Shown in pieces: positions 27,311 through 41,703 of a stretch of 64,000 nucleotides of DNA. The notes beneath the pieces are model-generated. The model saw nothing but the letters and a program-made list of their open reading frames with translations, ran no database searches and was not told the origin of the DNA. Numbering within the stretch: position 1 is the stretch's first letter; every line of letters starts with the position of its first letter. The position numbers and the translations under genes were made by a program. The stretch is from Mycobacteroides chelonae. GTDB taxonomy: Bacteria > Actinomycetota > Actinomycetes > Mycobacteriales > Mycobacteriaceae. The stretch is taken from NCBI RefSeq assembly GCF_016767715.1, contig NZ_CP050145.1, forward strand, positions 4,340,001 through 4,404,000, written 5' to 3'.

Positions 27311-28635
27311 GTGACTGTCGGGACGACGCGGTTAGCACACCCGTCGACCGAGCCCGTCGGCGCGACAACACCCGTCGTGCCGGCTCATCCGTGGTGGTGG
27401 TTCCTCAAGTCCACTCCCGGCAAGATTCTGATGCTCGGTATCGTCCTGGCCACCGCCGGCGTGCTGTCCGCGGTGGCCACTTCGGCGAGCGTGCAGAACC
27501 GGCAACTCGCCCTGAGTACGGTGCTCAACCACACCGAACCGCTGGCGTACTCCGCCGGGCAGCTGTACAGCACCCTGTCGGTCGCCGATGCCGCGGCGAC
27601 CACCGCGTTCATCGCGGGCACCGAACCACAGGGCGTCCGTGAGCGGTACGAGCAGGCCATCACCGATGCCTCGACCGCACTCGTCGCCGCGTCCAGCGGT
27701 CTCACCGACCGGCCGATGCAGGAGCTGCTGAGCCGCATCAACGCCGAACTGTCGGTCTACACCGGACTCATCGAGACCGCGCGCACCAACAACCGGGCCA
27801 GTAATCCCGTCGGCGCCTCGTACCTGAGCGAGGCATCCGCACTGATGCAGCACACGATCCTGCCCGACGCGCAGCGTCTCTATGAAGAAACGTCCAACCG
27901 CGTCGATCAGGAGACCAGCGCATCCACCCGGGTGCCCTTCCCGGTGATCCTCATCGTGCTGGCCACCATGATCGGTGGGGTCCTGGGTCATCGCTGGTTG
28001 TCCAAGCAGACGCGACGCCTCATCAATCCCGGCATGCTGGCGGGGGGTGCGGCCCTACTGCTTATGGTGGTTTGGGTGGGTATCGCACTGGCCGTCTCTG
28101 CCTCGCTGGGCACTGATGCGCGCAATGACGGCGCCCACTCGCTGAAAACCATCACTCAACTGGCCATCTCGGCGCAGCAGGCCCGCGCCGACGAGACGCT
28201 GGCACTGATCCGTCGCGGTGATGAGAGTGTGCGCAAGAAGTCCTATTACGACCGCATCGACGAGATGGAACGCAAGATCGGCGAGTATCTGAGCAACCCG
28301 GATGCCATCGCCCGCGCGGACCTGGAACGGGCGCAGCAGCTGCTCACCAGATGGCGGCAGGCCGATGACCGCATCAACGCCTACATCGGTGTCGGCAACT
28401 ACCAGGCCGCCACCCAGGTGGCACTGGGCAGCAGTGAGTCAGACTCGACGCCGGCCTTCGACAGCCTCGATGCGGCGCTGCGCAACGGCGTTCAGGACAG
28501 CCGCCGCCAACTCCGCTCGGGTGTTCTCAACGCCGAACGCGCGTTGACCCTGTCCTCCGCGGGCGCGTTGATCCTCTCGGTGGGCGGCGCGATATGCGTG
28601 GGAGTCGGTCTGTGGCCGAGACTGAGCGAGTACCG

Positions 28636-28639
<4 letters not shown>
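27311..28639 (+). CDS. glnX: Membrane sensor protein GlnX
   Basis: A 442-residue membrane protein with four hydrophobic helices: about residues 37-58, 216-236, 245-268 and 415-437. Between the first two is an extracytoplasmic helical domain (residues 60-210) like a chemoreceptor four-helix bundle, and a second one lies before the last helix. It corresponds to Rv0412c GlnX, known to work with GlnH to sense aspartate/glutamate and to control PknG. GTG 27311 follows GAGGAAGG. Its stop overlaps the glnH ATG (ATGA). Confidence 0.9.
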
Positions 28640-33004
<4,365 letters not shown>

Positions 33005-33008
<4 letters not shown>

Positions 33009-35083
33009 CGGGTCAGGTCCTGGGCCTGGATCGCGGTGATCGCGACCGTGTTGACGATGTCCTCCACCAGAGCGCCGCGGGAGAGATCATTGATGGGTTT
33101 GCGCAAGCCCTGCAGCACGGGCCCGATGGCGATGGCCCCGGCGCTGCGTTGCACCGCCTTGTAGGTGTTGTTCCCGGTGTTGAGGTCCGGGAAAATCAGC
33201 ACCGTCGCGCGTCCGGCGACCGGAGAGTCGGGCATCTTGGTGGCCGCCACCGAGGGCTCCACTGCCGCGTCGTATTGGATGGGACCCTCGACCAGCAGCT
33301 CGGGCTGCCTGGTACGAACCAATTCAGTTGCGATACGCACCTTTTCAACCTCGGCACCGCTACCCGAGTTTCCCGTCGAGTAGGACAGCATCGCGACCCG
33401 CGGGTCGATGCCGAACTGGGCGGCCGTGCGCGCCGAGGAGATGGCGATATCGGCCAGCTGCTCGGAGGTAGGGTCGGGCACGATGGCGCAATCGCCATAG
33501 GCCAATACCCGGTCGGCCAGGCACATCAGGAAGATGCTGGACACTGTAGAAACACCGGACGTCGTCCTTATGATTTCGAACGCTGGCCTAATCGTGTGCG
33601 CGGTGGTGTGCGCCGCGCCCGACACCATGCCGTCGACGATGTCGTTGTACACCAGCATGGTGCCGAAGTACGAGACGTTGCGCATGATCTCGCGCGCACG
33701 ATCAGGAGTCATGCCCTTGTGCTTGCGCAACTCGAAGTACTGGCCCGCGAACTGCTCGGCGAGCTCACTGGTCTTGGGGCTGACCACCAGGGCATTCGAG
33801 ATGTCAACACCCAGCTCGGCTGCGCGGGAACGAATCTCCGCCTCTTCACCCAGGATTGTCAGATCTGCGACCTGGCGCTGCAGCAGTCGCCCGGCCGCCT
33901 TGAGGATCCTGTCGTCGTCGCCTTCCGGGAGCACGATGCGCTTACGGTTGTCCCGCGCCCGATCCAACAGCTGATACTCGAACATCTGCGGCGTGGTGAC
34001 CGAGGGAATCGGAATGGCCAGCTGCGCGATGAGATCCGCGCCATCGACATACCGATCCATCAGCGCCAGTGCGGTGTCGATCTTGCGGGCCGAGGCCACC
34101 GTAACCCGGCCCCGGGCATGCGCCGCGGCGCTCGCGGTCTCGAACGTGCCCGAATCCGTCTCGATGATCGGCAACCGCAGCCCGATACCGTCCACCAGGT
34201 CGGCGATCCGCGGGTGCAGCTTGAGTCCGCCGTTGAGGATGATCGCGGACAGCGACGGAAATCCTTCCGCCACATGCGCGCTCGCCACCGCCAGCAGCAC
34301 GTCGGATCGGTCGGCGGGGAAGATGACGGCCTGGCCCTCTTGCAGGCGCTCCAAGCAATGCTCGGCCGTCATGCCCGCCACCATGAAGCTGGTGGCCTCG
34401 CGGGACAGTAGCGCCTCGTCGCCGCTGACCAAGGAGCCCTTCACCGCTTTCATGAGCTCTTCTACCGACGGCGAGACCAACAGGGGTACCTCGGGCAGCA
34501 CCCAGGCGGGCTTGTCGAAACGCGATAACGCCTGGCGCACCTCGTCCAGCTGATCGGGATTACACCGGTTCGCCACAATGGCAGCGGTGTGTGCACGCTG
34601 CACCTTGAGCTCACCGAGACAGACCTCGGCAAGAGCCGCCACCTCGTCCGGCGTTCGATCGAATCCCTTGATGGTCAACAGAACCGGTGCGCCGAGATTG
34701 ACCGCGATGCGGGCGTTGGTACTCAGCTCGCTGGGACTTGCGACATCGGTGTAGTCGCTGCCGACAATCACTACGGCATCACAGCGCTCTGCGACCGCGT
34801 GGTACCTGTCGACGATCTGGGCGATCGCCGCATCTGGATCCTGATGGAGATCGTGGTACGAGACGCCGAGACAATCCTCATAGGCGATGTCGGCGGTGCT
34901 CTGCTCCAGTAGCAGTTCCAGGATGTAGTCCACACTCTCCCCGGACCGCGCGATGGGGCGGAACACGCCCACGCGTGCCACCGATGCGGCCAGCCGATGC
35001 ATCACACCCAGTGCGACGGTGGACTTTCCGGTATCACCTTCGGGTGAGGCAATGTAGATACTGGACGCCTTGGGCTCGGTCAT
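33005..35083 (-). CDS. pta: Phosphate acetyltransferase
   Basis: A 692-residue long-form Pta. It has an N-terminal P-loop domain ([18 protein letters not shown]), a central DRTGG domain, and a catalytic PTA/PTB domain from about residue 370 ([50 protein letters not shown]). It interconverts acetyl-CoA and acetyl phosphate. Its stop overlaps ackA and its ATG overlaps the stop of the alpha-mannosidase gene by 4 bases. Confidence 0.97.
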
Positions 35084-38073
35084 ACACGCCTTCCTACACG
35101 AGTGAATCGCAGCGTCAGAATTTTGAACGGACGCAATGTCAGTTGAATATCGTTGACCCAGAGTTTGATCGCATCCGGATACTCGATCGGCCGTTCCAGC
35201 AGATCGGTCACGGCCACCCCGTCGTGGCTGAAATTCGCATGGATGCTCACATCGGCCCGCCCACCGCGCGACTCGTAGAGCCGGACGATCAGATCACCGC
35301 TACGGTCGTTGGCCAGCTTCACCGATTCCACGACGACGGCCGGGTTATCCAGTCTGATAAGAGGTTCGATGCTCACTGCGGCGCCTTCGACGACCCGCGT
35401 ATCGAGGTTGCGCCGGTATCCCTGCTCGACGGCGTCGCCGATCGTCGCGCCGGGGCGCACCGAGAACCTCAATCGGTGATGTCCCTGATCGCAATCGGGA
35501 TCCGGAAAGAGCGGCGCACGCAAAAGGGACATCCGCACCACGGTGGTGGTGCCACGTCTACTGATGTCGTGCCCGTAGGTCGAATCGTTGGCCACCGCCA
35601 CGCCGTATCCGGATTCGCCCACATGCACCCAACGGTGCGCACAGATCTCGAACTTGGCTTCGTCCCACGAGGTGTTGGCGTGCGTGGGCCGATACACATG
35701 GCCGAACTGGGTTTCCGACGCCGATCGGTCGGCCTGCACGTCGAACGGGAACGCCAATTTGAGCAGCTTCTCGGACTCGTGCCAGTCGATATCGATCTCG
35801 ATGTCCAGTGCGGGCGCGCCATCCTGCAGCGTGATGCGTTGCACAAGATGTGAATTGCCGAATTCACGCTTGATCACCAGCGCACCGTCCGCGGCGGCAA
35901 CCGAGCTCGCCGGCGTCAGATTGGTGACGGTGTTCCGGTAGAAGCCGTCGATATCCCAGGCGTCCCACTGGTTCGGCGTATCGCGATGCAACTGCAGCAG
36001 ATTCCCCGGCGCCGCCATGGCCTCCCGGCCGCTGGCCGCATCGACGAGGGAGACCAACAGACCGTCGGCATCGAAGGTGGCCGCCAGAATCCCGTTGTCC
36101 AGCAGGAACCCTCCATCCCTCTTCAGGGGGGTGACGCATGTGGGCTGATCGGCGACAGCGGCGCCCAGCGCGGGTACCCCGTCGCGATCGTGCGGCGCAG
36201 CATTGAAAGCCAGTCTGCGGTCACCCTGGCCCGCCAGGGTCCGCGTCGCGGATTCGATGATGGCTTCCAGTCTCGCCGCGATCGCCGCGTAGTTCCGTTC
36301 GGCGTCCCGGTGCACCCAGGCGATGGAGCTGCCGGGCAGGATGTCGTGGAACTGCTGCAGCAGCACCAGCTTCCAAATCTCGTCCAGCTCGTCGTACGGG
36401 TACTCGTATCCGGCATGCACCGCCGCCGTCGCCGCCCACAGCTCTGCCTCGCGCAGCAAGTGCTCGCTGCGTCGGTTGCCCTGCTTGGTGTTCGCCTGCG
36501 AGGTGTACGTGCCGCGGTGCAGCTCCAGGTAGAGCTCACCGGACCAGCGCGGCGGGTTGGCGTACTCGGCGTGGGCGGCGGCAAAAAACTCCGCCGGGGT
36601 ACCCAGGGCCACCGTGGGTGAGCCTTCCAGCGACCGCTTGCGCGTGGCGTAGGCCAGCATTTCGCGGGTGGGGCCGCCGCCCCCGTCTCCGTAGCCGAAG
36701 GGCACCAGCGACATGGTGCCCGCCCCGGAGTCGCGGTAGTTGCGCTGCGCATGCGCAAGGTCGCCGCCGCCCAGATCGGAGTTGTAGGTGTCGACGGGCG
36801 GGAAATGCGTGAACACCCCGGTGCCGTCGATCCCTTCCCAGATGAAGGTGTGATGCGGCATCCGGTTGACCGAGTTCCACGAAATCTTCTGTGTCAAAAA
36901 GTATTCCGAACCGGCGGCGGTGACGATCTGGGGCATCGCCGCGGAGTAGCCGAACGAATCGGGCAGCCACACCTCCGGGGTGTCGATCCCAAACTCGTCG
37001 AGGAAGAACTGCTTGCCCGCCACGAACTGGCGGGCCATCGCCTCCGCGCCGGGCATGTTCGTATCGGCCTCAACCCACATCCCGCCCACCGGAATGAACT
37101 GTCCCGCAGCAACTTTCTCCTTGATGCGAGCGAACAGGGTGGGGTACTTGTCCTTGATCCACGCGTACTGCTGCGCCGAGGAGCAGGCGAATCGGAAGTC
37201 TGGATGCCGGTCCATCAGGTCGACCATGTTCGAGAAGGTCCGTGCGCACTTACGGACCGTCTCACGCACCGGCCACAGCCATGCCGAGTCGATATGAGCG
37301 TGCCCGACGGCGGTGATCCGATGGGCACTGGCATACGCTGGGCGCGCCAGCACCTCGGCGAGTTCGGCACGTCCGTCGGCCGCGGTACCCGCGAGATCCT
37401 CGGGATCCACCGTGTCCACCATGCGTTCCAGCGCGCGCAGAATCTCGTGGCGGCGCGGCAGATCCTCGGGGAGCGTATGCATCAGCCCGTCCAGGGTTGC
37501 GATGTCCTGCTGCAGCCCCCACAGGTTCAGGTCGCGCAGCGCAAGGTCGATACCACCCAGCCGGTACAGCGCCTCATCACCGGAAGTAGCCTTGTCTCCC
37601 AATGGCATTGGCGACCAGAAATGCTTGCCGATGTCCGGGTTGGCGGCGGCCTCGATGTAGAAGTCCACCGGGGCGTCCGGATCGTCGATGGGCACGAACG
37701 CGTTGCGCGGCGCGATGCCCTTCACCACGGTGCCGTCGGACCGGTACACCAACCCCTCGGCGTTGAAGCCCGGCCCGCCGGTGAAGCCGAGTTCGACCCT
37801 CATCTCCGGGGCACCCTCGGACCGGCCGCGCCACCGCTCCGGAACGGTTCCGGTTACGTGCAGCCACATCGTCGACCAGGGTGGCCCCCAGGGCGTCCCG
37901 GGAGTGATCTCGGTGAATTCCTGGGCCGCCGCCTCGGCGAACGGCACCGGCTCCCCTGGTGCGGTCCACGCCGTCAGTGTCAGCGGCGCCGAATCGACGT
38001 AGATGGCGCAGTTCAGCCGCTTATCGACGAAACGCCGAATGCGGTCCTCGACAATTCGCCGGTCGTCATGCAT
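35080..38073 (-). CDS. Alpha-mannosidase, glycoside hydrolase family 38
   Basis: A 997-residue GH38 enzyme. Metal-binding and catalytic signatures are GHAHIDSAWLWPVRET, the nucleophile Asp in WVEADTNMPG, and VWLPDSFGYSAAMPQI. A substrate-site stretch (QKISWNSVNRMPHHTF), the middle three-helix domain and the long C-terminal beta domain follow. No signal peptide is seen, so it acts in the cytoplasm, probably on mannose-containing oligosaccharides or recycled mannan glycans. It is the first gene of an operon in which each junction to pta and ackA is a 4-base overlap, an unusual link of sugar removal with acetate metabolism. Confidence 0.95.
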   Translation of the reverse strand: MHDDRRIVEDRIRRFVDKRLNCAIYVDSAPLTLTAWTAPGEPVPFAEAAAQEFTEITPGTPWGPPWSTMWLHVTGTVPERWRGRSEGAPEMRVELGFTGGPGFNAEGLVYRSDGTVVKGIAPRNAFVPIDDPDAPVDFYIEAAANPDIGKHFWSPMPLGDKATSGDEALYRLGGIDLALRDLNLWGLQQDIATLDGLMHTLPEDLPRRHEILRALERMVDTVDPEDLAGTAADGRAELAEVLARPAYASAHRITAVGHAHIDSAWLWPVRETVRKCARTFSNMVDLMDRHPDFRFACSSAQQYAWIKDKYPTLFARIKEKVAAGQFIPVGGMWVEADTNMPGAEAMARQFVAGKQFFLDEFGIDTPEVWLPDSFGYSAAMPQIVTAAGSEYFLTQKISWNSVNRMPHHTFIWEGIDGTGVFTHFPPVDTYNSDLGGGDLAHAQRNYRDSGAGTMSLVPFGYGDGGGGPTREMLAYATRKRSLEGSPTVALGTPAEFFAAAHAEYANPPRWSGELYLELHRGTYTSQANTKQGNRRSEHLLREAELWAATAAVHAGYEYPYDELDEIWKLVLLQQFHDILPGSSIAWVHRDAERNYAAIAARLEAIIESATRTLAGQGDRRLAFNAAPHDRDGVPALGAAVADQPTCVTPLKRDGGFLLDNGILAATFDADGLLVSLVDAASGREAMAAPGNLLQLHRDTPNQWDAWDIDGFYRNTVTNLTPASSVAAADGALVIKREFGNSHLVQRITLQDGAPALDIEIDIDWHESEKLLKLAFPFDVQADRSASETQFGHVYRPTHANTSWDEAKFEICAHRWVHVGESGYGVAVANDSTYGHDISRRGTTTVVRMSLLRAPLFPDPDCDQGHHRLRFSVRPGATIGDAVEQGYRRNLDTRVVEGAAVSIEPLIRLDNPAVVVESVKLANDRSGDLIVRLYESRGGRADVSIHANFSHDGVAVTDLLERPIEYPDAIKLWVNDIQLTLRPFKILTLRFTRVGRRV

Positions 38074-38104
38074 GACCTGACCCTATCGGCTCGCCGACTT
38101 CGCT

Positions 38105-38455
38105 CTAGGAGCTCTCGCCAAGACGAACAGTGACCGTCACGCGGCCGCTGTCGTCTTTGCGTGCGATTCCGTAACCGGGCACATCAACTCCGTTGAGCCG
38201 GAGCTGCAGCGGCCTGCCCTCTCCGAGGAAATTGCGCCACCATTTCTTGCTTTCGGGGATGCCGACCCAGATCACAATGTCATCTCCCGAACGCCAGTAG
38301 TTCACCGGCGTGCTGAAGATCTGCCCCGATCGACGGCCGGTGTAGGTGACGACGGTGAAGTAGCGGCCCGCCACGCTGCGCAGTCCGGGCACGTTCAATG
38401 CCATCACCGGCACGGTGTTGACCGCATCGATAAAGCGACGAACTAGGGAACTCAT
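38105..38455 (-). CDS. Ddn-like nitroreductase/quinone reductase family protein
   Basis: A 116-residue split-barrel protein of the deazaflavin-dependent nitroreductase family. Typical are VTYTGRRSGQIFSTPVNYW in the first half and the KKWWRNFLGEGRPLQLRLNG block. Related proteins use F420H2 to reduce quinones or nitro compounds. Position next to fgd1, the main source of F420H2, supports an F420 role. It lacks a recognisable Tyr-rich substrate lid and is shorter than Ddn, so activity is not certain. Confidence 0.8.
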   Translation of the reverse strand: MSSLVRRFIDAVNTVPVMALNVPGLRSVAGRYFTVVTYTGRRSGQIFSTPVNYWRSGDDIVIWVGIPESKKWWRNFLGEGRPLQLRLNGVDVPGYGIARKDDSGRVTVTVRLGESS

Positions 38456-38483
38456 CTGTACCTAACGGTCTTCGCGTAAGCGC

Positions 38484-39497
38484 TCATCCCAGCTTACGGA
38501 GACGAGGTTCAAGATCGTTCTTGAACAGCTCCAGGAACCGCTTCTGGTCGTGTCCGGGTGCGTGGAACACCAGGTGGTTCAGGCCCCAGCCCACATAATC
38601 GGCGACCTTGGCGACCGCCTCGTCCGGGTCGGAGGCGACGATCCAGCGCTTGGCCACCTGTTCGATGGGCAACTCGTCGGCGGCGCGCTCCATCTCGATG
38701 GGGTCATGGATGCTGTGCTTCTGCTCGGGAGTCAGCGACAGCGGCGCCCAGAAGCGGGTGTTCTCCAGCGCCTTCTCCGGATCGGGGTCGTAGGAGATCT
38801 TGATCTCGATCATCCGGTCGATGTCGTCGAAGTTGCGCTCGGCCAGTGCCGCACCCTCCTTGACGGCGGGGATGAGCTTGTCCTTGTACAGCTCCTCGCC
38901 CTTGCCGGAGGTGCAGATGAATCCGTCGCCGGCACGCCCCGCGTACTTGGCAACGACGGCGCCGCCGGCGGCGATGTAGACGGGGATGCCGCCCTCGGGC
39001 ACGTCGTAGATGGCAGCACCCTGGGTGCGGTAGTAATCACCCTCAAAATCAACGCGCTCACCGGTCCACAGTTCGCGCATGAGCCGGACCGACTCGCGCA
39101 GCCGTGCGAACCGCTCCTTGAATTCCGGCCATTCACCGATGAACCCGGTGGCAATCTCGTTGAGCGCCTCACCAGTGCCGACACCCAGGAAGATGCGGCC
39201 CGGGTACAGACACCCCATGGTGGCGAAGGCCTGTGCGGTGACCGCCGGGTTGTACCGGAAGGTGGGGGTCAGCACCGAGGTACCGAGCTGCAGGCGCTGG
39301 GTGCGCTCGCCGACGGCCGTCATCCAGGCCAGCGAGAACGGCGCGTGACCACCGTTGTATCGCCACGGCTGGAAATGATCACTCACGGTCGCACTGTCGA
39401 AACCGTGCGACTCGGTGGCGACCGCCAACTCGACGAGCTCACGCGGCGCGAACTGCTCCGCCGATGCCTTGTATCCCAGCTTCAGTTCCCGTGCCAT
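38484..39497 (-). CDS. fgd1: F420-dependent glucose-6-phosphate dehydrogenase
   Basis: A 337-residue LLM-fold enzyme. It oxidises glucose-6-phosphate with F420. The sequence follows mycobacterial Fgd1: [28 protein letters not shown] stretch ([18 protein letters not shown]), [27 protein letters not shown] and [19 protein letters not shown]. It is divergent from the metallo-hydrolase gene, as for Rv0407/Rv0406c, with GAGGAG 7-12 bases before the ATG. It is a strong marker of an F420-using actinomycete. Confidence 0.98.
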   Translation of the reverse strand: MARELKLGYKASAEQFAPRELVELAVATESHGFDSATVSDHFQPWRYNGGHAPFSLAWMTAVGERTQRLQLGTSVLTPTFRYNPAVTAQAFATMGCLYPGRIFLGVGTGEALNEIATGFIGEWPEFKERFARLRESVRLMRELWTGERVDFEGDYYRTQGAAIYDVPEGGIPVYIAAGGAVVAKYAGRAGDGFICTSGKGEELYKDKLIPAVKEGAALAERNFDDIDRMIEIKISYDPDPEKALENTRFWAPLSLTPEQKHSIHDPIEMERAADELPIEQVAKRWIVASDPDEAVAKVADYVGWGLNHLVFHAPGHDQKRFLELFKNDLEPRLRKLG

Positions 39498-39582
39498 CCG
39501 CGCGCTCCTCGCCTCAAGGGTGCTTACCGCTCATCGCAAGTTCTCCAACCACCCTAACCAAGGACTCATTACTCTCTATTTC

Positions 39583-40314
39583 ATGGTCGAGATCACCCAG
39601 GTCAGCGACGCCGTACATGTGGTCAACGGAGAGGCGGTCAACTGGGTGATCGCATCGGATGATTCGGGAGTCGCACTGTTCGACTCCGGCTACCCGGGCG
39701 ATCGCGATGACGTCTTGAAATCCATTGCGGCGCTAGGACACAAGCCACAGGACGTGCGCGCCGTGGTGCTCACGCACGGGCACATCGACCACATGGGGAC
39801 GGCGATCTGGTGGGCCGCCGAACACGGTGTCCCGGTGTATGCCCACAACGCAGAGTTGGGCAATGTGCGGCGCGACTACGTGGATCAGGCCGAGCCCTTC
39901 AAGGTGGTGCTGAACCTGTGGCGGCCCGGATGGCTGCCGTGGGTCATCCACGCGATGCGGCTGGGCGCCGGGGTCCGTGACGGCATTCCGACGGCGGTTC
40001 CGCTCGGTCCCGAGCTTGCGGATCTACCGGGTGCACCCGTTCCGATCCCGACCCCCGGTCATTCCGGAGGTCACTGCTCGTTCGTGGTCGCCGGTCACGT
40101 GCTGGTGGTCGGAGATGCCATCATCACCGGGCACCCGATCGCGAGCCGTTCGGGACCACAGCTGCTGCCCACTCCGTTCACCAAGGACATGGAACAGGCA
40201 CGTCGCAGTGCGCAGGCTCTGGCCGAGGTAGACGCCGATGTGCTGGCTCCGGGGCATGGCCCGGCGTGGACGGGGTCACTGCGCGACGCGGTCGAGATCG
40301 CCCTGCGCACCTAG
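39583..40314 (+). CDS. Metallo-beta-lactamase-fold hydrolase (Rv0406c-like)
   Basis: A 243-residue MBL-fold protein with the H-x-H-x-D-H motif in THGHIDHMG (about residues 65-71). A further His is in PGHSGGHCS, an Asp in VVGDAIITGHP and the last His in LAPGHGPAW, the full set of metal ligands. Substrate is unknown; glyoxalase II-like and lactonase-like members share this layout. ATG 39583 was chosen because it starts the first beta-strand (MVEITQVSDAVHVV); the frame upstream overlaps fgd1. Confidence 0.9.
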   Translation: MVEITQVSDAVHVVNGEAVNWVIASDDSGVALFDSGYPGDRDDVLKSIAALGHKPQDVRAVVLTHGHIDHMGTAIWWAAEHGVPVYAHNAELGNVRRDYVDQAEPFKVVLNLWRPGWLPWVIHAMRLGAGVRDGIPTAVPLGPELADLPGAPVPIPTPGHSGGHCSFVVAGHVLVVGDAIITGHPIASRSGPQLLPTPFTKDMEQARRSAQALAEVDADVLAPGHGPAWTGSLRDAVEIALRT

Positions 40315-40338
40315 CGCCGAAGGGCGGATTCTCGCGCG

Positions 40339-41703
40339 CTACGCACTCGCGGTTTCGCGTGGAAAGTCGACACTCGCACCAGAGATGGGGTCCAGTCCCA
40401 GGTGTTCGCGCAGCGTCTCGTGTTCGTACTCGCTGCGGAAGGCACCGCGTTCCTGTAGCAGCGGCACCACGGTGTCCACGAAATCGTCGAGGCCGGCCGG
40501 GGTCAGGTGCGGGACCAGGATGAATCCATCGCAGGCATCGGCCTGGATGTAGCGGTCGACCTCCGCCGCGACCTGAGCGGGGGTACCGATGAACTGCTGG
40601 CGCGAGGTGACCTCCTTGATCAGCTCGCGGATCGACAGATTCTTGGCCTCCGCGATCTCCCGGTACTTCGCGGCGATCTCCCGCGGGTCGCCGTGGCGCG
40701 CCTTCCCCCGGGTGATCGAGTCGTCTCCGGTGGGCTCGACATCCGGCAAGGGGCCATCCGGGTCGTATCCGGACAGGTCGCGACCCCAGACCTGTTCCAG
40801 ATAGGCAAGGGCCGTCTGCGGGCCCACCTGCTGGTCCCTGATGTAGGCGGCCTTCTCGATGGCCTCTTGCTCGGTGTCGCCCAGGACGTAGGTGACTCCG
40901 GGAAAAACCTTGAGCTGATCCGGGTTTCGGCCGTGGGCGACCGCACGGGCCTTGACGTCGGCGTAGTACTTCTGCCCAGCGGGAATCGAGGAGTGGATGG
41001 TGAACAGCGCGTCGGCATGCTTGGCGCCGAAGTCACGCCCGTCGGCCGAATCACCGGCCTGCAGCAGCACCGGATGCCGCTGCGGAGATGCCGGCGCGGT
41101 GGGCACACCACGGACGGTGAACTGCGCACCCCGATGGTTGACCAGCCGCGGCTCACCCGATTCGTCCCAGCTGTCCCAGAACTTGCGTGCCACGGTGATG
41201 AACTCCTCGGCCCGGTGGTACCGGTCGGCGTGGTCCAGGAAGCCGCCGCGCCGGAAGTTCTCACCGGTGAAGGCGTCGGACGAGGTGACCATGTTCCAGC
41301 CGGCCCGTCCGTCCGAGAGATGGTCCAGAGAAGCGAATTGCCTTGCCACATTGAAGGGTTCGTTGAAGGTGGTGTTGATGGTGCCCACCAACCCAAGCCG
41401 TTCGGTAACGGCGCCGAGGGCGGCCAGCACTGTGAATGTATCGGGTCGGCCCACTACGTCGAGGTCATGGATTCGGCCACGGTGCTCACGCAGTCGCAGC
41501 CCCTCGGCAAGGAAGAAGAAGTCGAAAAGTCCACGCTCAGCAGTGCGGGCCAGATGCACGAAGGAGGAAAAATCGATCTGACTCCCCGAGGCGGGATCGG
41601 ACCACACCGTGGTGTTGTTGACGCCCGGAAAATGCGCAGCCAGGTGAATGGGCTTGCGGTCCTTGCCTTCCCGAACCTGAATCGGATCCGACGGGCCGCT
41701 CAT
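40339..41703 (-). CDS. NtaA/SnaA/DszA-family FMNH2-dependent monooxygenase
   Basis: A 454-residue LLM-class monooxygenase of the nitrilotriacetate monooxygenase group (about 450 residues). Typical sequences are PIHLAAHFPGVNN, GLFDFFFLAEGL, GTINTTFNEPFNVARQFASL, SDGRAGWNMVTSSD and ASPQRHPVLLQAGDS. Such enzymes use reduced flavin to open C-S, C-N or similar bonds; the Bacillus YtnJ/YxeK homologues act on N-acetylated S-substituted cysteines. ATG 41703 overlaps the upstream stop by one base (TGATG), which is why it is preferred over the in-frame start 15 bases earlier. Last gene of the transporter operon. Confidence 0.9.
   Translation of the reverse strand: MSGPSDPIQVREGKDRKPIHLAAHFPGVNNTTVWSDPASGSQIDFSSFVHLARTAERGLFDFFFLAEGLRLREHRGRIHDLDVVGRPDTFTVLAALGAVTERLGLVGTINTTFNEPFNVARQFASLDHLSDGRAGWNMVTSSDAFTGENFRRGGFLDHADRYHRAEEFITVARKFWDSWDESGEPRLVNHRGAQFTVRGVPTAPASPQRHPVLLQAGDSADGRDFGAKHADALFTIHSSIPAGQKYYADVKARAVAHGRNPDQLKVFPGVTYVLGDTEQEAIEKAAYIRDQQVGPQTALAYLEQVWGRDLSGYDPDGPLPDVEPTGDDSITRGKARHGDPREIAAKYREIAEAKNLSIRELIKEVTSRQQFIGTPAQVAAEVDRYIQADACDGFILVPHLTPAGLDDFVDTVVPLLQERGAFRSEYEHETLREHLGLDPISGASVDFPRETASA

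Noticed and set aside
33149..34411. Open frame of 420 codons opposite pta
   Set aside because: Antisense shadow with His/Arg-rich low-information sequence.
36751..38133. Long open frame of 460 codons on the plus strand opposite the alpha-mannosidase gene
   Set aside because: Shadow of a well-conserved GH38 gene in GC-rich DNA; composition is Arg/Gly/His-rich with no recognisable motif.
40315..40326. Hairpin CGCC-GAAG-GGCG after the metallo-hydrolase gene as a terminator
   Set aside because: Only a 4-base stem with no following T run; too weak to call.
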